Of a DNA stretch of 64,000 nt, positions 31,601 through 43,600 are shown piece after piece. Numbering within the stretch: the first letter of the stretch is position 1; every line of letters begins with the position of its first letter. The stretch covers positions 10,249 to 74,248 of the forward strand of contig URNP01000004.1 in assembly GCA_900549225.1 (NCBI GenBank). Direction: 5' to 3'. Below the pieces are notes generated by a model that worked only from the letters and a program-made list of their open reading frames with translations, was not told where the DNA came from and searched no databases. Source of the DNA: an uncultured Eubacteriales bacterium. GTDB lineage: Bacteria > Bacillota > Clostridia > Christensenellales > CAG-917. A program made the translations under genes and the position numbers.

Positions 31601-34600
31601 CTTTTCTTTCTCGCCGTCATCGGGGGTATCGTCGCCCGTCGTATCGTCTGCCGTCGCCATTGCGTCGGTTGAATTGGGTTTGAACAAGCCGCTCACGAGT
31701 TTGCGGATTTCGTTTGCGTCGACACGCAGAGACGGAATGTTGAAATAACTCAAGTCAACGAACAAACCGCCGTTTTCGCGTTTATATCTGCCCTTTTCGT
31801 TCTTGTAGCAGTAACTTGAATCGTAGGAATATCTCGTGCCCGAGTATTCGCTCGATCTGATATAGTTGTACTTGCCGCTTTCGAGAGAGTAACTGCCGTT
31901 CTTCGTTTCGAAGTAATGGTCGTATCTCTCGCTCGGGTCAACGTAGTTCTCGTTGTTTTCGTCAAGTTCGCCCTTCGATTCATCAAGAAGCGTGAACGTG
32001 CCGCCCACCATGTAAATGCCGAGCATATCATGGTAATCGGAATCGTTTCCGCCCTTGGTTTGCAATCTGACGCTGAGGTTGACGTAACTTGCAATATCCG
32101 CAATGAGATTGACCAATTGTGTCTTGTCGATGTTTTCGATGACTTTCTTGAGCAAATCGATGACGGTGAACAAATCCATATCGCCGTCAAACTGATCGTC
32201 ATCGCCTGCATACTTGACGAGTTCGGTACGCATGAAGTTGAGAAGCGCCGCAACTTGAATGTCTGCATCGACCACGAGTTGCAACGAACGGTCGATATCG
32301 CCGCCCTTGTCCGATTGCGCCTTGATGACGAGGAGTTGATCGTCTGTAAGGCTCGGGAAGAAGGCTTGAAGCACTGCGCTCAAATCGATCTCGTTGTCTT
32401 TGCCACTCTTGAATTGCGCCGTAATGTCAATGGTTTCGCTGAGGGTGAATCTGTCAACGTCGTCCATATTGGTGTATTCTGCAAGTTCGTCGCCGCTGAG
32501 GACGTATGTGCGAGAATTGGTGAACGCAACGTCGAGATTCTTGATTGCAAGACTGAGTTTGAGCGTGGTGTCGTACTTGCCGCCGTCGCTGACGTACGAT
32601 TTGTTTGCAACTGCGCCTGCAACGTGCTTGTAAACGGCTTCGCCTTCGAGCATCGAAAGTTTCGTCGTATCGTATACTTCACTGCCATCGCCTTTGCCGT
32701 TGTCAACGACTTTCAACAAGTAGAGTCGATTGGTGCTCTCATCGCAGTTGACGATATATTTGTCATAACGATTGTCAGCAGCCTTAATTTCACTGCTGTC
32801 GTCGGGCTTGATTGCACGCACGAAGTTGCTGCCTGCGCTCTCTTTTACGTAATTGCCCGTTCCCGTTTCAGATTTTCTGAAAACGTAGTACTTGCTCGTT
32901 CCGTTCTTAACCTTTTCGGCAAGGGTTGCTTCGGTGCTTTCGGTGTAGTCGGAATCTTTGTTGTATCTGTCGCCGTCAAGACCGAGCGCAACGTCAACGG
33001 AGAGGTTGATGCTGTCGGACGTGTCGAGTTCGACTTGCAAGCCGCCGTTGATTTCTTGATAGAACAAGTCTTTGATGTCGAATCCGAGCAATTCTTCGGG
33101 GATATACTCGAGAATGGTGTCAAAGAGTTTGTCGCCGAGTTTCAACGTGAGCAAGTCTTTGTTGATGAGCATCGAAAAAGCAAGTTCTTTGTCGCTGAGG
33201 CTGATGTCGCTTCCGTTTGCGTCTGCGGCAACGGACGCCTCGTCGGTGGACGCGTCTTTTGCTCTGTTGCCTGCAACGAAGAGTTCTTCGTCGTCAAAGT
33301 CAATGATGTAATCTTTGAGGATTTCGGCAATATTCAAACCGCCGATTGCGACCTTTTGAATATTGAACGCTTCCTCGAGATTGAGGTAAATGGTGTTGTT
33401 GACGTAGTACGCGCCGAGCCACAAACTCTCGTAACCCGTTTCGGTGACGTTGATGAGTTCGATCTTGAGTTCGGACTTGGTGAGGTCGTAAATGTCGACC
33501 ATAAGCGATACGTCAAGTCTGAAGTGCGCGGAAGAATATCCCTTCGTCGTCGAAGGCATTTCGACAACGACGCCCGTGAGGTCGCCCACGATCTTGCTCA
33601 AAATCTTGCCGAAATCGAGCGTGCCTTCGGTGATACCCAGTTCGAGTTCCACGGAGAAGCCCACCGTGATGATGGTGTCGTAGAACATGTTGGTCGGGAT
33701 ATCGTCATAGGCTTCTTTGTCTGCTTCGGTGAGTTCGTCGGTGTACTCGATATCCTTGCCGTCGACAATTCTCGAATGCGCTTTTCCGTCGCGGATATAT
33801 GCGGGGAGCAAGTTGTTGCCCGCGCCTACGCCGAGTTCGATGCCGCCGAGTTTGAGTCCCATATTGACGCAACCGATTGCAACGTCAAGTCCGAGATAGA
33901 AGTCGCTTATCGAAGAGTAAAGATTGACCGTGCGATACCAATCGCCGTTCACGTCCTTAACGTAACCGAACAAACGAGATCTCAACTCTTCGATATCTCT
34001 TTCTTCGCCGTTATAGCGGACGTAGGTGTCGCCTGCGATATAGGTATCCGTGACGCTTTCCGTGCCGTTTGCGTCCTTTCTGTACATTCTGTAACTGCGC
34101 AAACTGATAGGACCGTCGATTCCTGCGACTTTTGCGTAGTAGTTGGCGTTGGAGTGGATATATTTTCCTTCAACGACTTTGGTTATAACCGTGTAAGTGC
34201 CGTTGAGATAGACGCCGAACGTCTTGCCTTCGGGAAGTTTGCCGTCCGCGTATCTCGTCTTGAGCGCGCCCTCAGTCGGTTTTACCGTTCCGCTTTCTCC
34301 GTCAACGGTGACCTCGCAAACGTCTGTGGTTGCCGCCTGGTAATATTTGCCGCCTGCGACGTAATATGCGTCGGTTTTAACGACTTGACTGAGGTCTTCT
34401 GTGCCGTAATATTTGTATCTGTGTTGTTTGTACTCGTCGTCAGTCGTAAACTTTTTGTACAAGTCTTGGTCATCGAGATTATCGGAGTTTTGGAGGTCTG
34501 CAAGGCTCTTGTAAACGGGTTGACCGATATCCACGCCGAGAGAAACGTTGAACACGTCAAACACTTCCTCGAGAGAACCGAGGTCGGGCATGAACGTTGC

Positions 34601-37600
34601 AAGCACGAATGCAATCAACGCTTTGGTGATTTGGATTTGGAATTGAGCGTCGCTGTACGCAAGCAAAACTACTGCGTCGCGAGTTGCGCTGCGGAGATCT
34701 TGCTCGTCGCTTGCAGTTTGAGCACCGTTATTCTCTTTGTCGCCGCCTTTCGAGCCGAACTTGTCAATAACTTTCTTTGCAAAGTCAACGAAGTTTTCAA
34801 TCTTGGAGTAGTTCTCTGCCGTACCGACCACACCGGTGAGGTCGAGATAGAACGTACCGCCGCTCAGATACATACCGCCGAGCACCTTGTCGTTGCCGTC
34901 CTTCGTTCCTTTTGCCGTGTCGTATTTTGCAAAGTAGCCTTCACTGTCGACTTCGACGAATTGAATTGCGAGTTCGACCTTGCTCAAATCGCTGTTGCCG
35001 ATAAAGTCGCCAAACGAGCCGCCCGAAGCAAGTCCTTGCAAATCGAGAGCCGCAAGATCTATGTTTGCGGATATTCTCAAACCGATGCCTGCGTTGAATG
35101 CGGACAAGGTTTGCAAGTTGATGATCATATCGCGGAACGCATTGGGAAGCAAGCCGCCTGCGTTGACGACTTCCGCACTTGCGGAATTGAAGTAAATCAA
35201 ACCGCTTACGCTCAACGAAATGTTTTGATCCTGATAGGTTTCCTGACCGCACTTCTTGTAGAGTTTCGCCTCTTTTGCAAGTGCGTTGCGAGTGGTGACG
35301 TTGCCGTCCGCATCCGTTTCGGTGACGGTCATCGCTTCGAGCACTCTCTTGTAGAAGACGGTGCTTTGCGGAGCGTTTGCGTCGTTGCGGTTGACGTAGA
35401 TATCATTTTGAGCGTCGTAAACGTACACTGCGTCGTCATCTTCGGATTGAACGTAATTGACGTAGTATGCGTATTGTTTGCCGTCCTCTGCACTCGTCTG
35501 AACGGTTGCGTAGGAGCGTGCGTACATAGTGACGCCGGTGAGGTCTTCTTTGCTGTAGCGTTTCGTGCCTTCTTCGAGCACTTCGCCTTCGCCGATGAGT
35601 CTGTACTCGCCCGTCGCTTCGTCAAAGACGAATGCGCCGTTTGCGTCAACGTTGAAGTTGGGCTTGCGATACATACCCGTCTTGAGCAGGTATTCGCCGC
35701 CTTCGCTTTCGTTGAACGCGTAGTAAATGCCGTTGTCGACGAGTTCGGTTTCTCTCTGATAATTCTCGCCTCTGAATCCTCCGATGAGAGCAAGAATGTT
35801 GGCTATATAGTCGTCCAAAGAGATGAATTCGAGTCTTTCGTCGTTGTCGAGAAGGGTCTGATAATCGTTGACGCTTTCAAGACCGACTTTTGCATCTACG
35901 CCGAGTTTTAAGTCAAACGTGAACGGTCTTGTGTTGCCGTCTTCGTCTTTGATCGGGTCTTTCTTGTTGGCAAGAGCAAGTTTGAGTTGCAACGCAAGCG
36001 CATTGTCGAGATAGCCCTTGAACAATTCGGCGGTTTGCGGATAGAGGAAGATTCCGCTTTGCGCTTCGTCAATGACGGCATTCTCGGAGTTCACTTCTTG
36101 CTTGAACAGCATCGATAACAAGTCGTTGATGAAGTTTGCGCGCAAGAATACGCCGAGAGATTCTATCTTGTTGATATTGCTGTCTGCTTTCCACGGCGCT
36201 GCGCTGAGCACGAGCTTGGAAACGATCGTATTCAACAGTTGCGCAACGTCAAGACCCTTGTCTTGCGTGTCGCCCGTTGTTGTATCGTCCGCAGTAGACG
36301 CGTCAGAACTGCTAGCGAGGTCGACACCGAGTCTGCCGAGCAATTCGAAGAGTCCGACTTGTACACGCGGACCGCCGATGCCGGCCAGATCAACGTATAC
36401 GTCACCGTTGAGCAAATAAATGTTGAGATAAGCGTTGCTCTGTTCGTGCTCGTAATCGAAGTCTATGCCGATGCTTGCTTCGAGGCCTTTGAGAATTGTG
36501 TTGACGTCAAGATTTCCGAAATCGATCTTGGTAATGTCCTCCATGCCCATCGCTTGCAAGTTGAGTCTTGCTTTGACGTCGAGTTTGAAGCCGTCGTCCA
36601 TCTTGTCGGAGAGCATAAGGTTGAGTCCCAAACGCTTGAGCAAATCGCCGACGCTGAACTTGTCCTTGATGATTTCCGCTTTGAATTCTTCGTTGTCGGT
36701 GTTGATGCGGATTTGCGGAAGCATCGTATTGAGAATGCTCTGCAAGCCGTCCATTCCGAGAACGAGATTGAGCAATTCGTCGAATGCGAAACCGTCACGG
36801 ATATAACTTCCGTTGTCGTCTTGCACGAATCTGCCGTCGTAGTTGAGAGAATATCTGTCTTGCGGAGAGAAGGATTCGAGAGCCTTCTTGTCCGTGACGA
36901 GAACGTACGTCGCGCTTGCATAGTAGTCTACGATAAGACTGAGGTCAAGAGCGATAATATGCGCTTCTTGAAGTCCTTTATAGTAACTTCTGTATGCGCC
37001 GTCGTCCGCTTTGACGTATTTTCCCGTGGCGTCAAGTCTGTATCTGTCGCCCTTGTAGGTGTCTTTTTCGGTTTCTGTAAGTTCGACGAACTTGTCGATA
37101 CCTTTGCGAGCCTTGTTCTTTATCGTGCCGTATGCGCCGTCTTCGTTTTTGCCGGTTGCGACGTCGATATTGCCGATATTCACGCCGAGTGCGATGAGTT
37201 TGCTGTCAACGTTGATATCGAGAGAAATTGACGGATCGAGTTGCAAATCAACGCCGACTTGAATGTCAAGGTCGAGTTTTTCGAGATTTTCGTCAACCTT
37301 TAGATCACTTTCGCCTTTTGAAGTGAGTGCGGCAATGAGGCCTACGAGCACGTTTTGCATAACGAGTGCACTGAGTTTGCCGTCCGCAATGTTGAGAACG
37401 ACTTGCATTTGCTCCTCTGCCGAGAGCGTGCTCTCATCGGATGCCGTAGAAGCCTCCGAATTGTTGATTTGCGACTTGATATCGCCGAGAAGTTTGACGA
37501 TTGCGTCGCAAACGACTTCGCTGATATTGGTTTTCTCGAGATAGAAGGGTTCGCGTCCGAGGTCGCCTAAGTCGAAATAGACATTTTGGCCTTCGATGTA

Positions 37601-40600
37601 AACCGCTATTATATTTTTAATTACAGTATCATTGTCATTTAATGAAATCTCAAGAACAATATTGGTGTCGTTGGGCTCGTTGAGCGCAAGGTTTGCGCCG
37701 AGGCTGATACGGACGTCGTATTCGATATCGTCGTACATATCAAGTCCGAGTTCGATTCCGAGATCTTTAATGAACAAATCGAGATAGTTTTCAATGCGGA
37801 TTTGCTCTTTTTGGCCTTTGATCTTGAGATCGAGTCCGAGATCGAGGTTGAGCGACAACGTGTCGAGGTTTTCGACCGTCGTGTAAATAGTCGAGTCGAA
37901 ATCTTCGGGAAGAACTCCGCCCTCTTTGCCGAGAGCAAGGTTGATTTCGCTTATTTCAAGACCGATATAAACGGGAGAAATCTCTGCGTTGAGTCGGATA
38001 TTGTAATCGTTCTTCCACGCCAAAGCAAGATAACTTCTGTCCGAATTGAGTTTGATGAATTTCTCGGGGTCGACTTGCTTGCCTGCAAGCATTTGAACGA
38101 GCGTGACGATTAAACCTTCCGCAAAGTTGATTTGCAAACCATCGGAGCCTACGCCGATATAACCGATGATGCCGCCGAGCACAGAACCGAGGATGCCCAT
38201 AATGTCGATTCCGCCACTCTCTTCGTCTGCCATCGTGGTTGCTCCTGCTTCGGAAGAGTTGCCGCCGCCGATCAAACCGCCGAGCAATGCGCCGAGGTCA
38301 ATGTTTGAAAGCGCGACGTGGAAGTCGTTGCTCAAATCGAGATAAACCGTGCTTACCGCATTGCCTTGAGCGTTTTCGCCCGTGCTTTGCAAGCGGAGAG
38401 CAAGGATAACGTGTTCGATCTTGTCCTGATTGGTCATTGCGTCGATATCGACAATGCTTCTGTTGTAAATTTCGATTGCGATATCGCTGTGGGACGCTAT
38501 ATACGCAATATCGAGCAAACTTGCCTTGGTGAAGACTCTGTCGTTTGCAAATTGATTTGCGTTTTCGTCCGTGATATTGACTTTGACGTATGCGTCGTCA
38601 ACGAGAACGTAGCCCTCTCCTCTGTATGCGAGGTCGGTGACTTCGTTCAAAGCGATTCCGCCGGTGACGTATTGTTTGAGATAAACGTCGCCCGCATACT
38701 TCTTGTCGCTCGTCAAATCACGCTCTTCGTCGGTAAGGAGAGTGTATTTCGTGCCGTCGAGTTTGTAAACTTCGACGAATCTTGCAAGATTTGCAAGTTC
38801 GGAGTTTGCATACTTCTTGAACACCGCGTTTTGCGTGAGATCGACGGGAACGTCGGGATTGAGGTTCGCGTTGAGTGCGATACGGAATCCGATTTCCGCA
38901 CCCGCCTCGACGGGAACGCTGTAGGTGAGAAGAAGTTGTCTGATGAAGGAATTGAGTTGAGGATTGCTCTCGTCAAGGAAGGACGCTATCCATTCGCCGA
39001 CCGTCCAGGACGTGTTGCCTTGGTGTGCGCCGACACTGAACGTGCCCTTGATCTCTGCATAAATACTGGGGATCGTGATATCGCCGTAGTCGTTGAAGAG
39101 CGGAATGCTTTCATACACGTCTTCGTCTTCACTTGTGATGTATTGAGCCATCGTCTGCGCCGCTTCGCCGTCACGCACGATCTTGATAGGCTCAATTGCA
39201 CTGCCGCCGATGGTAAGTTCGAGCGGATTGAGCGTTGCTCCGTCTGCACTCTTGACCGTCGTGCCGATATAGATTTCCGCACCTGCGAGCTTTTGACCTT
39301 CGTCGGTATTGATATCAACGCCGACTCTTACGGGTTTGTTGTCGAATTTGTCTTTGACGTTTGCCCAAGCAATTTGCGCCCAAGCCGTGATATCGCTTGC
39401 GTCGATGCCGATGATCTGATACACGATATCCGTCAAGCCTTTTGCAATCTGCAACTTGACGTTGTCGGAAGAAAGCGTTGCGATGATGTCAAGCGCAAGC
39501 GCTCTTCTAGCATCGGTATCGTCCACGCCCGTTGCCGACGCAATCAACGCCTCTGCCGTTGCCGTGCCGTTGACGGAAACGGTGGTGTCTTTGACGAGCA
39601 ACGAGAGAATGACCTCGTAGAGATCGATTTCGGTTTGAATCTTGCCGAGTCCGAAGTTGCTTGCGTCAAGATAGAGTACGCCGGAGGTATAGTAAATTCC
39701 GAGCAAGACTTTGCGGTCTTGTCCGAATTTCTTGCCCGTGAGTTCGACGAGCAACTCGCTGTGATTGTTTTTGGTGTTGATTTGCGTCTCTTTGAAGAGC
39801 AAATACTTCAAAATCGGAGAAAGATCGAGTTGTCCCGCAACACGCAACTCGTAATTGATGTCCATTTCGGAGTCGAATGCGAGAGTCGCTTTGGTTATAT
39901 TCTCTTCTTTAAAGTTTCCGTTTGAATCTTTATAATAGAGCACGCCCGTATACGTTGAAGGAACGGGTGTCTTTTCGATTTCGATATATTCACCGTTTTC
40001 GTTAAGCCAATATTTGCCTTCTCCGAACACGAGTTCTCTCGAACCTTGGTCTGCGGTGAATTCGATGCCGAGCGTAAGATCGAGTCCTACGAACGGATAT
40101 TCCAAAATCTCGGTGAAACTATCCTTTTGAAGTTTGTCGTTTTCAAGATAATCGGTCGTTTTGTCGTTCAAACCTGCGGACAAACCGTTGAGCGACAAAT
40201 CAAGGCTGACGTTGTTGCCCAAAGAAAGGAAGATGCCGAGTTGGAAATCTGGCAAATAGAGACCGTCGTTGAGCGCAATGCGAATTCCGCCGTCAAAATC
40301 GGTGCTTGCAAAACCGATCTTAACGTTGTTTTGCACTTCGCGATAGTCGTTGTAGAAGTCGTTGTGATAGTACTCTTTTCCGCCGAACGCTTTGTACGGG
40401 GTGAGAGTTGCGGTCTTTACGTATTTGCCGGTTGCGATATTGAACCAATATTCGCCGTTGGCAGCCGCATTGTACTCGCCGCTGCTGCTGTCGTAAGAAT
40501 AATACTTACCGCTCTTTTCGTAATTCTCAGATGCGGCTTGCGTGCTCTTTGCAACGTATTGATTGGTTGCGATATCGAACCAATACTCGCCGTTGTCGGC

Positions 40601-43600
40601 CGCTTCAACCAAATAATACTTGCCGCTCAACGCATAGTTGGCGGGTGCGGCTTGCGTGTTCTTTGCGACGTATTGTTTCGTTGCAACATCATACCAATGC
40701 GTGCCGTTTTCTTCGGTGGCTTCGGTATAAGTGTTGTCTGACTCATTAAACGTGTAGAATTTGCCGCTCAATGCATAGTTGGCAGGTGCACTTTGTGCGC
40801 TCTTTGCTATATACTTGCCCGTTGCGACGTCAAACCAGTGCGTACCGTTTGCCGCAGTGGAGAACGTGTAGAATTTGCCTGATTTCAGATAGAATTCATC
40901 GGTATTTCTGCTCGTATCGGCAAAGGAAACGTACTCGCCGTTCAAGTCGAGCCAATAGGTTTGGTCATAACTGAGACCGAGGATGTTGAGAACTTTGTCG
41001 AAAAGTCCCGCTGCAAGCACGACCTCGAAAGCGTGGTTGCCGAGCTTGAAGCCGTCGATTATGCCTGCCACGAAGCCGAGAATCGAATTGACGTTAAGGC
41101 CGTCCTTGGGAGTCGTTTCGTCTGCAACTGCCGCTTCTTGAGCGTCGTTTTGAGAACCGTCGCCGTCAAGTCCGAGCATACCGATCAGTTCTTTGACGTC
41201 GATTTTGATTTCTTTGACGTTGATGCAGAGCAAATCTGCCTTCAAATATGCCCAACCGTCTTGCAAGTAGATTGCCAAAAGCGGATTGTTGCCTTCGACG
41301 TCCGATCTTCTTGTGATTGCAATCTTCGCAGAAGATTTGAGGAGTATGTCGAGAATCGCGCTCGTGTCAAGACCGCCCGTAAGGTCGAGGTCTGCGTTGA
41401 CGTCGAGTTTAAGTCCGCCCTCGATATTGTCAAGTTCGAGCAATACGTTGACGAGAACGCCCTTGAACAAGTTGCCGAGTTCCTGATCGGGAAGATCGAT
41501 GGAAATTTCAGCAAGTTTGCCTTTGAGCGTGTCGATATCGATCGAAAGTCCCGTCGAGAGATTGACGTGGAGCAAATCCGTGTTGAGTGCGCCGTTCTTG
41601 AGAATGGGCAGATATGCGCCGGGATTGTCCGCAAGGTCTTGTTCAAGGTCGGTGAAATTCTTTTCAAATTGACCTTGATTGGTGATTTTACCGAAGGTAA
41701 CGTCGATGCTGAGTCCAAGTCCGATCAACGGATCGAGCGTGAAGTCGGTGTGCGTTTCGTTGTATTCGCGGATACCGAGCGTTGCGTCCAACTTGATTGA
41801 TTTCTCTTGTTGTGCGCCCTTGTTCGTATAGGTGAGACTTGCTTCGGAAATGGGGATATCTGCGCCGATATTATTGCCTGTGAACACCATTCCGAATATC
41901 GTTTCGAGCAAATCTCTAGTGAGATCGAATTGGATACCGTTGATATTGAATATGTTTTCGTCCATATCAACATTGATATGGTCGAGTATCGTGCTTACGA
42001 GTGCCAACACGTCAACGCTTCCGTCGCCGTCGGCAGATTCAAACGCACCGTGTTGAACGATAAGTTCGCCGTTGTCGACGAGCGCTTGTTGGATAGCTTG
42101 CGCTTTCATGCCGTCGGCAAAGTAATCGCGCGCCGCTTGAGAAGTCGCGTCGCCCTTGAGTCCGTCGATAGCGCCCTTGATCTTGTCGAAAAGTTGACCG
42201 ATGAGATCGTCGAGCAATTGATTGACGTTGATATCGTCAATCTTGAACTTCGTTCCGTTAGAGCCGAGCAAACCGCTTGCGTCGATATAAATGCCGTTCA
42301 GACTGCCCTTGTAAAGCGCACTGAGGCGTTCTCTGTTGTCTCTGCCGAGAACTCTGACCGCAAGTTTGGTATCTTCGGGGTTTCTTGTGTTGATTTCACC
42401 TTGGAGAGTGATTGTGAGTTGAACCGTTCCGCTTGCAAAGTCGATTTCTTTTGCAAACAACGGCTGAAGCGCCGCAAGCAATTCGGCGTCGAGATTTTGT
42501 TTGAGGAGATTTGAAATGAGAGTGCCGAAAGAATCCACCACGTTGTCGATGGACACTTTCTTTTGTGCAAAGTCGAGTGAGAGAGTTATTGCGCCGTCAA
42601 GCGTAAGGAAAGAGTATTGTTGCGCAGTTTCAATTGCTTCGAGCAAAGTCTTGCCGTCGGATCCGGTACGATTTGCAAGAATATCCTTGACGTCGAGATC
42701 GGGAGTGCCTGCGAATTCGGCTTTCGCATAGCCCAAATCGATACCGAATTCGGATTGGAACGTGCCGTACTTTTCTTGGATGTCGGGAATTCCGCTCGAA
42801 TTGAGGTTTACGTCAATGCTGAAATTGGTTTCTTTGAGCGATCCGTTGTAAATGTCTGCTTCCAGATAAAGCGCAACGCCCGCCAAAGCACCGATTTTGC
42901 CCAGATCGAGTCCGAGCACGTCTTTGACGAGTCCGATAATGTTTTCGGGGATAAGACCTTGAACGAACGGAATGAGCGTCACGATAAGTCCGAGATCGCA
43001 AGGTATACGCAAAACCTGACGGCCGTTGCCGTAGTCCACGAGCGTGCTCTTGCTTGATCCGAACAGTATGTTGACGAGCAATTCTTCAACCGTCAAATGG
43101 GCTATGTCGATTTTGATCAGACTGTTGACGAGTCCGCCGATATCGTAACCCATAATGGTGTCGTAAAGGATTGAGGAAAGATCGAGTTGTTCGAGAGCGT
43201 CGGAAAATCTAGCCACGAAAGTGCTCATGTTGATGGTGTCCGTGTATACGACGTGGACGCCGTCGCCTTTCTTGATTCCGCGCATATCGGCAACGAGTTT
43301 GCCGTTATAGTAGTATGCACCGAAGAGCATCGTGCCTTTTCCGTCTTTCGCCATATCCGTGATGGTCTGACGATCGAGAGTACGACCTGCGATTTGGTCT
43401 TTTCCCAACTTCCAGAACTCAACGAGGATTTGACTGTTGTCGTCGTTCACTCTGTCAATCTTGCCTGCAAAGCGAGCAACGATAAGCGATTCGTAGGAAT
43501 CCTTGGCAAATCCGAGCACGAAAGCCGTGTCGACGTTTATGTACTGCTTGTCCTTTTCGGCACCCGCTTCCAAAAGCGCTGCGTCTTTGAACAACTTCCA

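Larger units (their letters stand above)
25340..43330 (-). repeat. Fourteen degenerate beta modules of the giant protein
   Basis: The hallmark motif (short aliphatic strand, I/M-Y, x, x, G/N, x, x-Y-L/V-D/N-x-S/A, then LG) appears near 43300, 42310, 41250, 39690, 38330, 37590, 36400, 34860, 33395, 32000, 29640, 27810, 26540 and 25420. Clear examples are GIYLVDNAIYVDLSGILG, GIYYTSGVLYLDASNFG and NIYLLNGDVYVDLAGIGG. Most copies are followed by a hydrophobic GLL helix and then an acidic A/S/T-rich linker such as ASTASDE, MATADD or MADEES. Divergence between copies is high, so duplication is old. Confidence 0.7.

Noticed and set aside
31916..35911. A 1,331-codon open frame on the plus strand
   Set aside because: It lies entirely antisense to the giant lipoprotein gene, has no promoter or ribosome binding site, and its peptide is a Val/Phe/Cys-rich shadow of the repeated beta modules.
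40370..40960. Direct repeats as a CRISPR array
   Set aside because: The repeats are in frame, 120-135 bp long and encode a conserved peptide, with no short repeat-spacer pattern.
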